A stretch of DNA of 64,000 nucleotides from CAIOYC01 sp965277345 (GTDB lineage: Bacteria; Pseudomonadota; Alphaproteobacteria; Caulobacterales; Caulobacteraceae), in the NCBI GenBank assembly GCA_965277345.1, contig CBDICI010000004.1, positions 1,364,001-1,428,000 on the forward strand, written 5' to 3'. The stretch's first letter is position 1; the number at the start of each line of letters is the position of its first letter. The notes beneath the pieces were generated by a model. The model was not told the origin of the DNA, did no database searches, and saw only the letters and a list, made by a program, of their open reading frames with translations. The position numbers and the translations under genes were made by a program. Below, piece by piece: positions 7,667-16,126 of the stretch.

Positions 7667-8779
7667 TCAGTAGACCACCACGCTGCGGATGCTCTCGCCG
7701 CTGTGCATCAGGTTGAAGGCGTCGTTGATCCGGTCGAGCGGCATCGTGTGGGTGATCAGCGGATCGATCTCGATCTTTCCATCCATGTACCACTCGACGA
7801 TCCTGGGCGTATCGGTGCGGCCGCGCGCGCCGCCGAAGGCCGAGCCTCGCCATACTCGCCCGGTCACCAACTGGAACGGCCGGGTGGAGATCTCGGCGCC
7901 GGCGGGGGCCACGCCGATCACGATGCTCTCGCCCCAGCCCCTGTGGCAGCATTCCAGCGCCTGGCGCATGGTCGTGGTGTTGCCGATGCACTCGAACGAG
8001 AAATCCGCACCGCCGCCGGTGAGGTCGAGGATCGCCTCCACCACCTTGTCGCGCCCGACCCCGTTCGGGTTCACGAAGTGGGTCATGCCGAAGCGCCGCG
8101 CCTGCGCCTCCCGCACCGGATTGAGGTCGACGCCGATGATCTTGTCCGCCCCCACCATGCGGGCGGCCTGGATCACGTTCAGCCCGATCCCGCCGAGGCC
8201 GAACACCGCCACGTTGGCGCCGGCCCACACCTTGGCGGTCCACACCACAGCCCCGACGCCGGTGGTCACGCCGCAGCCGATGTAGCAGATCTTGTCGAAC
8301 GGCGCGTCCTTGCGCACCTTGGCCAGGGCGATCTCCGGCAGCACCGTATAGTTGGCGAAGGTGGAGCAGCCCATGTAGTGGGCGATCGGCTCGCCGTTCA
8401 GCGAAAAGCGCGAGGTCCCGTCCGGCATGAAGCCCTTGCCCTGGGTGGCGCGGATAGAGGTGCAGAGGTTGGAGCGGCGCGACAGGCAGGTTTTGCACTG
8501 GCGGCATTCGGGCGTGTAGAGCGGGATCACGTGGTCGCCCACCTCGACCGAGGTCACGCCCGGCCCCACCTCCACCACCACGCCGGCCCCCTCGTGGCCG
8601 AGGATCGAGGGGAACACGCCCTCGCTGTCCATGCCGGAAAGGGTGTAGGCGTCGGTGTGGCAGATGCCGGTAGCCTTGATCTCCACCAGCACCTCGCCGG
8701 CGCGGGGGCCGCCGAGGTCCACCGTCTCGATGGTCAGCGGTTCGCCCGCCTTCCACGCCACCGCCGCCTTGACCTGCAT
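7667..8779 (-). CDS. adhC: S-(hydroxymethyl)glutathione dehydrogenase / class III alcohol dehydrogenase
   Basis: Zinc- and NAD-dependent enzyme oxidising the formaldehyde-glutathione adduct to S-formylglutathione; class III enzymes also reduce S-nitrosoglutathione. The 370-aa protein has the catalytic zinc ligands in ICHTDAYTLSG and LGHEGAGVV, the structural zinc cysteines in PECRQCKTCLSRRSNLC, and the NAD fold GLGGIGLNVIQAARMVGA. Length and motifs fit the GSH-FDH subfamily closely. No S-formylglutathione hydrolase gene is adjacent. The gene is followed by the pst promoter region. Confidence 0.96.
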   Translation of the reverse strand: MQVKAAVAWKAGEPLTIETVDLGGPRAGEVLVEIKATGICHTDAYTLSGMDSEGVFPSILGHEGAGVVVEVGPGVTSVEVGDHVIPLYTPECRQCKTCLSRRSNLCTSIRATQGKGFMPDGTSRFSLNGEPIAHYMGCSTFANYTVLPEIALAKVRKDAPFDKICYIGCGVTTGVGAVVWTAKVWAGANVAVFGLGGIGLNVIQAARMVGADKIIGVDLNPVREAQARRFGMTHFVNPNGVGRDKVVEAILDLTGGGADFSFECIGNTTTMRQALECCHRGWGESIVIGVAPAGAEISTRPFQLVTGRVWRGSAFGGARGRTDTPRIVEWYMDGKIEIDPLITHTMPLDRINDAFNLMHSGESIRSVVVY

Positions 8780-8845
8780 CTCGCCACTCCGGATTTGCGC
8801 ACAGGCTAGTCCGGGCGCTGCTTGGGTCTCAAGCGTTCATTCGGC

Positions 8846-9211
8846 TCATGCGGTCATGGCGTGGATGGCCAGGCGGTAGGCGCGCTCCATGTCCAGCGAG
8901 GTGAACGGCTTCTCCACAACCACCGCGTCGGGATGCTGGGCCAGGGCCCGCGCGTCGCCGGTCACATAGACGGTGGGGGCGGGGCCGACAGACAGGTGGA
9001 TTTCGCGGGCCGCGGCCAGCCCGTCCCCGTCGAGCAGGCCGACATCGACGGTCACCAGGTCAGGCTTGCGCAGCATCGCCTGCTCGACCGCCTGATGCGC
9101 CGTGCCGGCGAAGGCGAAGCTGTCGAAGCCCATGTCGGAGAGCACAAGCTGCATTCCGACGCCGGCGATGATCTCGTCCTCGATGATCAGGGCGTGAAGT
9201 CCATCGCTCAT
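8846..9211 (-). CDS. Single-domain response regulator
   Basis: A 121-aa stand-alone receiver domain with no output domain. Visible are the acidic pocket EDE (residues 11-13), phospho-acceptor D56 in LVTVDVGLL, T84 in VYVTGD and K101 in VVEKPFT. The ATG at 9211 is chosen over an upstream frame because GGGAGG lies just before it. No histidine kinase is adjacent. Such CheY-like proteins act in phosphorelays or on a protein target; the partner cannot be inferred. Confidence 0.9.
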   Translation of the reverse strand: MSDGLHALIIEDEIIAGVGMQLVLSDMGFDSFAFAGTAHQAVEQAMLRKPDLVTVDVGLLDGDGLAAAREIHLSVGPAPTVYVTGDARALAQHPDAVVVEKPFTSLDMERAYRLAIHAMTA

Positions 9212-9357
9212 CGCAGCCTCCCATGGCCGTTCCTGGGGAGAACGCACACAATCGTTGAAAGGCGTCATGGCGAAGTCAAATCCGTGTGCATCTCAAGGCG
9301 GAACAGGTCAGGCTTGGCTGCATTGAAGCTTTGCTGCAATGGAGCGGCAATCTGACC

Positions 9358-10896
9358 ATGGATCGGGGGTCCCACGTGCTGCTCGTGCCACAAAGCACCT
9401 GCTGGCGGACGGCGCGGGCGCCGCGCGCCGGGTTGATCGTCGATGTAGAGGACTATTACGCCGCCGCGCGTCAGGCGATGGCGCTGGCCCGCCGCTCGAT
9501 CCACATCCTCGGCTGGGCCTGGGACCCCGACACCCCCTTCGCCCCCACCGCCCCCGGCGAAGGCGAGCCTGAACGCTGGGGTCCCTTCGTGCGGGCGCTG
9601 TCCAACACCCATCCCCAGCTCGATGTGCGCATCCTGGTGTGGAAGTCGTCGCTGCCCATCGCCGCGACGCAGAACTTCTTCCCGCATAAGGCACGCCAGT
9701 GCTTCGAGGGGTCGCGGGTGCAGTTCCGGCTCGACAGCTCGATCCCCTTCGGCGCCTGCCACCATCAGAAGGTGATCGTCATCGACGACCGGCTGGCCTT
9801 CTGCGGCGGTTGCGATGTGGGGCCGGACCGCTGGGATACGCACCTGCATCACGACGACGACCCGCGCCGACATACGGGTCACGGCGGCGAGACGGCGGGC
9901 AAGGGCTTCTTCGACTGCCGCCACGAGACCATGGCGGTGGTGGACGGCGAGGCCGCGGGCGAGTTTGGCCAGCTGTTTCGCGACCGGTGGGAGCGCGCCT
10001 CCGGCGAAATCCTGGCGCCGGAACTGGCGCCGTCCGCGGGTCCCGATCCATGGCCCACCGGCGTGCCCGTCGCCTTCACCGACGCCAAGATCGGCATCTC
10101 CCGCAGCGAACCGCAGTGGAAGCATCATCCCGAGGTGCGCGAGACCGAGCGCCTGCACCTCGCCTCGATCGCCGCGGCCAGGACGCTGATCTACATGGAG
10201 AACCAGTATTTCGCTTCACCGATCATGGCCGAGGCGCTGGCGGCCCGGCTGGAGGAGCCGGACGGGCCGGAGATCGTGCTGCTGTCCACCCAGCACTCGC
10301 CCTCCTGGTTCGATCAGATGACCATGGATCGGACGCGCCTGCTGTTCCTGAAGCGCCTACGCGAAGCCGACAAGTACGGCCGCCTCACCGCCGTCAGCCC
10401 GGTGACGCCGGCGGGCCGGCTGGTCATTGTCCACTCCAAGCTCTCGATCATCGACGATCAGTTGGTGCGGATCGGCTCGGCCAATATCAACAACCGCTCC
10501 ACCGGCTTCGACACCGAATGCGACCTCGCCATCGAGGCGGAGGACGAGAGGGGCCGCGCCGCCATCGCCGCCTTCCGCTACGACCTGATCGGCCACTGGA
10601 TCGCCGAGTCGCCTGCTGCGCTGGAAGCGGCGGTCAAGGCGCACGGCTCGCTGGCGGGGGGCATGGCGGCGCTGGACACGGCGGGTCGCGTGCGGCCCAT
10701 CGAGCCCAAGCCGATCGGCCGCTTCGCCAGCTTCATCGCCACCTACCACATCGGCGATCCGGCCGGCCCGCGCGATAGTTGGGCGCCGTGGATGCGCCGG
10801 TGGGAGCTGCGCAAACAGCTGCGCCGCCTGTCGGTGGAGCTGCACCGCGTGGGACTGGAAGCGCCCGCGAAAGACCTCAGTCCCGAGACGGTCTAA
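9358..10896 (+). CDS. Phospholipase D family protein
   Basis: A 512-aa protein with two HKD motifs: HHQKVIVIDD (H136, K138) and VHSKLSIIDD (H359, K361), the latter followed by GSANINNRS. These form one phosphodiesterase/transphosphatidylase site. No membrane segment is visible, unlike a classical cardiolipin synthase. ATG at 9358 (GGAG 13 bases before) is preferred to a GTG at 9286 with no ribosome site, but is not certain. It converges on the EEP gene with a 4-base overlap. PLD and EEP proteins are often neighbours in alphaproteobacteria, which suggests a shared lipid or phosphodiester role. Confidence 0.87.
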   Translation: MDRGSHVLLVPQSTCWRTARAPRAGLIVDVEDYYAAARQAMALARRSIHILGWAWDPDTPFAPTAPGEGEPERWGPFVRALSNTHPQLDVRILVWKSSLPIAATQNFFPHKARQCFEGSRVQFRLDSSIPFGACHHQKVIVIDDRLAFCGGCDVGPDRWDTHLHHDDDPRRHTGHGGETAGKGFFDCRHETMAVVDGEAAGEFGQLFRDRWERASGEILAPELAPSAGPDPWPTGVPVAFTDAKIGISRSEPQWKHHPEVRETERLHLASIAAARTLIYMENQYFASPIMAEALAARLEEPDGPEIVLLSTQHSPSWFDQMTMDRTRLLFLKRLREADKYGRLTAVSPVTPAGRLVIVHSKLSIIDDQLVRIGSANINNRSTGFDTECDLAIEAEDERGRAAIAAFRYDLIGHWIAESPAALEAAVKAHGSLAGGMAALDTAGRVRPIEPKPIGRFASFIATYHIGDPAGPRDSWAPWMRRWELRKQLRRLSVELHRVGLEAPAKDLSPETV

Positions 10897-11636
10897 ATCA
10901 GCGTGAAATCCATCACCAGCGGCAGATGGTCGCTGGCCACCTTGCCGAGCGCGGTGTCGGGGGCGTGGACGCCGTCCACCTCTATGCCCGCGCTCACGAA
11001 CACATGGTCGATCCGCAGCATGGGCAGGCGCGAGGGGAAGGTGGGCGCACCCGGCCGGCCCGGCGCCGACTTGCGCGCGTCGCGCAGCTTGGCGGCAAAG
11101 CGCTTGTAGCAGGCGTAACGCGGGGTGGCGTTGAAATCGCCGATCAGGATCAGCGGCTTGCGCGCTGCCCCCAGCCAGTCGGGCCCACACAGCAGCTCGC
11201 TCTGCGCCTTCTGTTCCAGCGGGACGAGGCCGAGGTGGGTGTTGATCACCTGCACCGGCCGGTCGTCCACCGCGATCTCGGCCCATAGGGCGCCGCGGTC
11301 CTCCAGCTCGATCTTGCGGCCGCGCACCTCCATCTTGCGCAAGTTGGGCAGCGGGCCGGACTTCACCAGCGTCATGGGGAGGGCGGTGAGGATGGCGTCG
11401 CCATAGCGCTCCTCCGCCACCGACAGGGCGGCGTTGAAATGGAAGTGCATCCCCAGCCGTTCGGCGATGGCGTGGGCCTGGTCCACATGGCCGGTGCGCG
11501 GGCGGCGCACATCCACCTCCTGCAGGGCGACGATGTCGGGGCGGGACTGGGCGATCACCCCGGCGATGCGGCCGACGTCCAGCTTGCCGTCGACGCCGCG
11601 GCAGGAATGGACGTTATAGGTCATGATCCGCGCCAT
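10893..11636 (-). CDS. Endonuclease/exonuclease/phosphatase (EEP) family protein
   Basis: Metal-dependent phosphoesterase fold of 247 aa. All family motifs are present: MTYNVHSCRG at the N-terminus, metal-binding ALQEVD, VINTHLGL, IGDFNATP and the C-terminal SDHLPLVMDF. There is no signal peptide. Substrate could be DNA, a phospholipid head group or an inositol-type phosphate. It starts 8 bases after the galM stop and is probably the last gene of the GH1-SDR-galM unit, converging on the PLD gene. Confidence 0.88.
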   Translation of the reverse strand: MARIMTYNVHSCRGVDGKLDVGRIAGVIAQSRPDIVALQEVDVRRPRTGHVDQAHAIAERLGMHFHFNAALSVAEERYGDAILTALPMTLVKSGPLPNLRKMEVRGRKIELEDRGALWAEIAVDDRPVQVINTHLGLVPLEQKAQSELLCGPDWLGAARKPLILIGDFNATPRYACYKRFAAKLRDARKSAPGRPGAPTFPSRLPMLRIDHVFVSAGIEVDGVHAPDTALGKVASDHLPLVMDFTLI

Positions 11637-11644
11637 GGTGCTGT

Positions 11645-12583
11645 CTAGCTTTGGTACAGGCGATAGAGCACTCGTCGACTATAGGTCTCGCCCGGCCGCA
11701 CGATGGTTGGCGGGAAGGCCGGGTGGTTCACCGCGTCCGGAAAGTCCTGCGGCTCGATGACCAACGCCTGATGCGTGATCCAGGGCGGCGGCATCTTCTG
11801 GCCGGTATAGAGCTGCACACCCGGCTGGTCGGTCCCGATTTCCAGCGTGACGCCGCTGTCCGGGGAATGAAGGCGGAGGGTGGGCCTTGCGCGCGGGTCG
11901 AGCACGAAATTGTGGTCGATGCCGCCGGCCAGAGTGAGCTGGGGATGGGTCTGCGTCAGGGCCGAGCCGAGGGCGCGCGGCGCGCGGAAGTCGAAGGGCG
12001 TTCCGTCTACGGACAATATCTCGCCGGTGGGAATAAGGCCCTCGCCGCAGGGGGTGACCGCGTCGGCGGCCAGTGTCAGCATGTGGTCCAGGATCGTCGC
12101 GCCCGATCGGCCCGACAAGTTGAAGTAGAGGTGGTGGGTCAGCGCCACCGGCGTCGGCCGGTCGGTCACCGCACCATAGCGGATCTCGAAGGCGTCGTCG
12201 GCGACGAAGGCGATATCGGCGACCGCGCTGACCTCGCCCGGAAAGCCCATCTCGCCATCGGTGGACGTATAGGCCAGCCGCGCGCCGGCGGGCGTCGCCT
12301 CCAGCGCCCAGTCCCGCATCGACCAGCCTACCTGCCCGCCGTGCAGCGTATTGGGTCCCTCGTTGGTCGAGACGAAGTGATCCACGCCGTCCACCGGCAC
12401 GCGGCCATGGTCGATGCGGTTGGCGACGCGCCCGACCAGGCGGTTGAGATATTGGGCGTCGGCCAGCGCCTCGCCCTGGCCCTGCGGCTGGAGCAGGGTC
12501 TCTATCCCGCCCACCTTCAACGAGCGGATAGCCGCGCCGTGCGGGTCGATCTCCAGCATCAGGCGGCCGCGGGTCAGGATCAC
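11645..12583 (-). CDS. galM: Aldose 1-epimerase
   Basis: Mutarotase interconverting alpha and beta anomers of hexoses, 312 aa from a GTG at 12583. NRLVGRVANRIDHGR contains the conserved GRxANRI; THHLYFNLSG has the catalytic-region His; GIDHNFVLD and VIEPQDFPDAVNH, with the catalytic Glu, are typical. The frame is open further upstream, but that part overlaps the SDR gene and is compositionally odd, so the GTG 8 bases after the SDR stop is used. The genomic context (GH1, SDR) suggests supply of the beta-anomer to a sugar dehydrogenase. Confidence 0.9.
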   Translation of the reverse strand: MILTRGRLMLEIDPHGAAIRSLKVGGIETLLQPQGQGEALADAQYLNRLVGRVANRIDHGRVPVDGVDHFVSTNEGPNTLHGGQVGWSMRDWALEATPAGARLAYTSTDGEMGFPGEVSAVADIAFVADDAFEIRYGAVTDRPTPVALTHHLYFNLSGRSGATILDHMLTLAADAVTPCGEGLIPTGEILSVDGTPFDFRAPRALGSALTQTHPQLTLAGGIDHNFVLDPRARPTLRLHSPDSGVTLEIGTDQPGVQLYTGQKMPPPWITHQALVIEPQDFPDAVNHPAFPPTIVRPGETYSRRVLYRLYQS

Positions 12584-12591
12584 CGCCGCGC

Positions 12592-13353
12592 CTAGAGCTT
12601 GGCCAGGCGGCCGCCGTCCACGGCCACGGAGGCGCCGGTCATGAAGGCCGCGTCGTCCGACAACAGAAAGGCCACGGCGGCGGCGATATCCTCCGGCCGA
12701 CCCACATCCGCCTTGTCGATCTTCTCGGCGCCGGACTTGATGTTGGGATTGTCCCACAGCATGGGCGTGTCGACGGCTCCGGGCAGGATGGCGTTGACGC
12801 GGATGCCGAGGGGCTTGCCCTCGATGGAAGCCGTCCGGGTGAGCGAGCACACCGCGGCCTTGGCCGCCGCATAGGGCGCCGCGTCAGGCGAGGTCTCCAC
12901 CGCATGGACCGAGGAGACGTTGACGATAGCCCCGCCCGGCTTCATGGCGCGAAACGCCTGGGTGACGAAGTAGGCCGTCCCCAGAAGATCGACGTCGAGC
13001 ACCTTGTACCAGTCGGCGCGGGTCAGTTCGGCGATGGGCTTGAAGGTCATGACCCCGGCGTTGTTGACCACGTAGTCGATCCGGCCAAAGCGCGCCATGG
13101 CGCCGTCGAACACGGCCGCTACTTCGTCCTCCACCCCCACATCGACCGGCGCCGCATTCCAAAGGTCGGCTTCCTCGGCAGGGGTCTGGCCCTTCACGTC
13201 AGCCTTGACCGCCTCGGCCTTGGGCGCATCGCGGTTGACCAGCACCAGCCTGGCGCCCTCCGCCGCCAGCCGTTTGCAGATGGCCGCGCCGATGCCGCCG
13301 CTGGCGCCGGTGACGATGGCGACCTTGCCCGTGAAGCGTCCGTCTATGGCCAT
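12592..13353 (-). CDS. SDR family oxidoreductase, probable sugar dehydrogenase
   Basis: Classical short-chain dehydrogenase of 253 aa. It has the NAD(P) motif TGASGGIG (residues 16-23), NNAG, the catalytic Ser in VNVSSVHA and YAAAK. The C-terminal MTGASVAVDGG is the usual glucose-dehydrogenase-like ending. It sits between a GH1 glycosidase (31 bases upstream) and galM (8 bases downstream), so oxidation of a sugar released by the glycosidase is a reasonable inference. The substrate itself is not shown by sequence. Confidence 0.9.
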   Translation of the reverse strand: MAIDGRFTGKVAIVTGASGGIGAAICKRLAAEGARLVLVNRDAPKAEAVKADVKGQTPAEEADLWNAAPVDVGVEDEVAAVFDGAMARFGRIDYVVNNAGVMTFKPIAELTRADWYKVLDVDLLGTAYFVTQAFRAMKPGGAIVNVSSVHAVETSPDAAPYAAAKAAVCSLTRTASIEGKPLGIRVNAILPGAVDTPMLWDNPNIKSGAEKIDKADVGRPEDIAAAVAFLLSDDAAFMTGASVAVDGGRLAKL

Positions 13354-13384
13354 GGCCGATCACCTCTGCTGACTCGAGCCACCC

Positions 13385-14683
13385 CTACGCGTCCGCGAGT
13401 CGGGAGGGCATCGCCGCGTCGTGAAGCTGCAGCACGTGCTCCTGCTCGTCCGCCCACAACTCACCGTGTTCGGAAGGCGTGACGATGGGCGCCACCAGAC
13501 ACACGCTCTGTGTCGGCAGTACGTCCTTCCAGTCCTGGATGATCTGCTTGTAGGCGCTACCCACCGCGCGGATGTTGCGGTCGAGGTCGTAGAGGCCGAG
13601 GGCGTTGACGTTGCCGTTGTTCTCGCGGAGCGCGCTGTCCCAGTCCACCTGATCGGTCAGCGAATACCAGGTGAAGCCCAGGATGGGGATGCCGTCGTTG
13701 CGCACGCGCAGGACATTGGCCCACTCCTTCCACAACCACTGCACCGCCTCCTGACCGCCGGGGCCTTCCTTCAGATTCGTCTCGGTGTGCATCACCGGCA
13801 GCTTGTAGCGGTTGTAGTAGTGGCGGGTTATCTCGTTATACCCGAAGATCTCCCCGGAGGCCTCGGTGACGCCGTCGGCCCGCACGCGGTGTTCGTTGGT
13901 AATGTAGTAGTCGTTGCCGAGGATGCAGTGCTGTTTCAAGCGGTTGTCGAGAAAGAAGTGGTACTCCTCGCGGGTCATGCCGTTGTCGAGCAGGAACTCA
14001 TACATCTCCGAGTCCACCCGGCGACCGTAGTTGAGGTCGAGGCTGAGGAAGCGTTCGGAGTTCATGATCTCCGCCGCCTTGATCGCCGTCGGATTCTCGG
14101 CATGGAAGTATTCCGAGCTTTCGCTCTGGATGAAGATGGCGTCCGGGCGCGTGTCGAGAATGGCCTGCATGGCCAGGACATTGCCCTTGACGATGTGCTT
14201 CAGCGCATTGACGAACGACCGGTCGTCGGTCGCCTGTTCGTTCCACCAGCCATAGCGCGCCGAAAAGGTGGCGCAGATGAACATCTCGTTGATCGGCGTG
14301 TAGAGCTGCACCCACGGAAAGCGGTGGGCGAAGTCGATGGCGTACTGACGAAACAGTCGTGGAAAATCGCCGTTCTGGAAGTTGCCGAGCCAGTCCGGCA
14401 CGCCGAAATGACACAGGTCGATGATCGGTACGATGTCGCGCCGCTTGAGATCGGCCATGGTCTCGTCCGTGAAGGACCAGTCGTATCGGCCATCGCCGAG
14501 CCAGGTGGTGTGGATCGGCGGGCCGTAGCGCAGAAAGCGGATGCCCATCTCCTCTACAAGCTGGAAGTCGGTCCTCCAGTGCTTGTAGAAGCCACACTTT
14601 TCCATCTCATCCACGCGTTCGCGGCCATTGTTGATGGTGGGGTAGGAGTTCTCGATCCCCGTGGCGAACATGAAGCTGAACAT
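13385..14683 (-). CDS. Glycoside hydrolase family 1 (beta-glycosidase-like)
   Basis: A 432-aa retaining glycosidase of the (beta/alpha)8 type. The acid/base motif is TPINEMF (E133), equivalent to T-x-N-E-P of GH1, and the nucleophile is in VMHTETNL (E301), equivalent to the I/V-T-E-N-G strand. GFTWYSLTDQVDWDSAL matches the GH1 'W-S-L-x-D-N-x-E-W' segment. No signal peptide, so probably cytoplasmic. The N-terminus MFSFMFATGIENSYP is family-like. It is the first gene of the unit with SDR, galM and EEP. It belongs to a divergent GH1 branch. Confidence 0.85.
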   Translation of the reverse strand: MFSFMFATGIENSYPTINNGRERVDEMEKCGFYKHWRTDFQLVEEMGIRFLRYGPPIHTTWLGDGRYDWSFTDETMADLKRRDIVPIIDLCHFGVPDWLGNFQNGDFPRLFRQYAIDFAHRFPWVQLYTPINEMFICATFSARYGWWNEQATDDRSFVNALKHIVKGNVLAMQAILDTRPDAIFIQSESSEYFHAENPTAIKAAEIMNSERFLSLDLNYGRRVDSEMYEFLLDNGMTREEYHFFLDNRLKQHCILGNDYYITNEHRVRADGVTEASGEIFGYNEITRHYYNRYKLPVMHTETNLKEGPGGQEAVQWLWKEWANVLRVRNDGIPILGFTWYSLTDQVDWDSALRENNGNVNALGLYDLDRNIRAVGSAYKQIIQDWKDVLPTQSVCLVAPIVTPSEHGELWADEQEHVLQLHDAAMPSRLADA

Positions 14684-14735
14684 GAATATTCCGCGCGTTT
14701 AGCGTGGTGAAGGGACGAGGGGGCGGATCGTCCGG

Positions 14736-15146
14736 TTACTGCTGCTGATTGTCGGCGCTCTCGCGGGCGTGGTCGGCGGCCCTGTGGGCGGCGGTGTCGG
14801 TCTTCTGCCCCGCCGTGTCGAGGGCGTGGCCGGCCTTGGACGCCGCATCGCCGGTGGCGTCGGAGAGGTTGGCCAGCCCTTCCTTGGCCTTGACCGCCAG
14901 CCGGTCGGCCACGGGCTTGGCGTCCTTGGCGGCGTTGTCGAGCGCGGCGCCGGTCTCCACGGCGGCGGCCTTGAGGTCCTGGCCGGCGGACTTCATTTCC
15001 TGCTTGGCGGCGACCTGGTTGGCGCTCTGGGTCTGGTTGTCGCCGCAGCCGGCGAGCGAGACACACATGGCGATCCCCGCCATGAGGGCGAGCGGCTTGG
15101 CGGCGCCGTGAAGATTGTATTGGCGAAACCAGGCAAGTCGGATCAT
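14736..15146 (-). CDS. Ala-rich lipoprotein of unknown function
   Basis: A 136-aa predicted lipoprotein. The hydrophobic signal ends in the lipobox LAGC. The remainder is Ala/Lys/Asp-rich amphipathic helix with repeated 'AKxGLxxxxDAxxDAA' spacing, resembling LEA or apolipoprotein-like repeats. It ends NQQQ. GGGAGAG precedes the ATG at 15146, which is preferred over an upstream in-frame ATG. No enzymatic motif is seen. A role in the envelope or stress protection is only a guess. Confidence 0.75.
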   Translation of the reverse strand: MIRLAWFRQYNLHGAAKPLALMAGIAMCVSLAGCGDNQTQSANQVAAKQEMKSAGQDLKAAAVETGAALDNAAKDAKPVADRLAVKAKEGLANLSDATGDAASKAGHALDTAGQKTDTAAHRAADHARESADNQQQ

Positions 15147-15299
15147 GGCGCTCTCCCAAACAGGCTCCCTGCACAATCCGCGTCCGCCCCAGAGGTTCCG
15201 GCCAAGCTTCCGTGCGACGTCATCACCGCCGCAGGTGTGTGCAGACGCAGCCCCCGCGCCGCTCTATTATGGCCCTCTAGCCAATGTGGAGGTCCCGCC

Positions 15300-16010
15300 A
15301 TGAACGCAACCGCCCCGTCCCCGGTGCTCGTCCCCGCTGAGGAAATGGCCAGGCGCGGCCCGGTCCGCTTTCCCAACGAAAGCGCTGACTATCGCGCCGC
15401 CCGCACCGCCCTGCTGGCGGAAGAGATCGAACTGCGCCGTCACATCGAGCGCGTGGCGGCGCGGCGCCGCCAGTTGCCGCCAGGCGGCGAAGTCGCCGGC
15501 GACTATCGCTTCGAGGGTTTGGACGGACCCACGGACTTCGCCGGCCTGTTCGGCGACAAGGATACCCTGTCCGTCTACAGCTTCATGTACGGGCCCGAGC
15601 GCACTCGCCCCTGCCCCATGTGCACCAATCTACTCGGCCCCCTCGACGCCAATGCCGCGGATATCGGCCAGCGGATAGCGCTGGCGGTGGTGGCGCGTTC
15701 GCCCGTTGCGCGGCTGGAGGCGTTCAGGGCCGAGCGCGGCTGGCGTTCGCTACGCCTGTTCACCGATCTGAACGACGCCTATTCCCGTGACTATCACGGC
15801 CTGCTGCCCGATGGCTCGGAGGTCCCCGCCTTCAACGTCTTCACGCGGCGCGACGGGGTGATCCGCCACTTCTGGTCGGGCGAGATGACCGAGGGCGATC
15901 CAGGCCAGGACCCACGCGGCGCGCCGGAACTCGCCCCGCTCTGGAACGTGCTGGACATGACGCCCATCGAGCGCGGTGACTGGTATCCCAAGCTCGACTA
16001 CGCCGGCTGA
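15300..16010 (+). CDS. DUF899 family thioredoxin-like protein
   Basis: A 236-aa protein of the DUF899 (thioredoxin-fold) family. Typical elements are the N-terminal FPNESADYRAARTALLAEE region, SVYSFMYGPERTRPCPMC with a CPMC redox-like motif, and the C-terminal TPIERGDWYPKLDY. The ATG at 15300 follows GGAGG. No signal peptide is visible. The biochemical activity of the family is not established. The gene ends 116 bases before phoR but has no evident link to it. Confidence 0.88.
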   Translation: MNATAPSPVLVPAEEMARRGPVRFPNESADYRAARTALLAEEIELRRHIERVAARRRQLPPGGEVAGDYRFEGLDGPTDFAGLFGDKDTLSVYSFMYGPERTRPCPMCTNLLGPLDANAADIGQRIALAVVARSPVARLEAFRAERGWRSLRLFTDLNDAYSRDYHGLLPDGSEVPAFNVFTRRDGVIRHFWSGEMTEGDPGQDPRGAPELAPLWNVLDMTPIERGDWYPKLDYAG

Positions 16011-16126
16011 TCAGGGCGGGGAGACCGGTCTGGCAAGGCGTTTTGCCCCGCGGAGGCGGCGGATTCGTGGTGAAACCGTCGTACAAACTGGCGACAATGG
16101 CGAATCGCTGGGTCGTCTCAGAGTTC

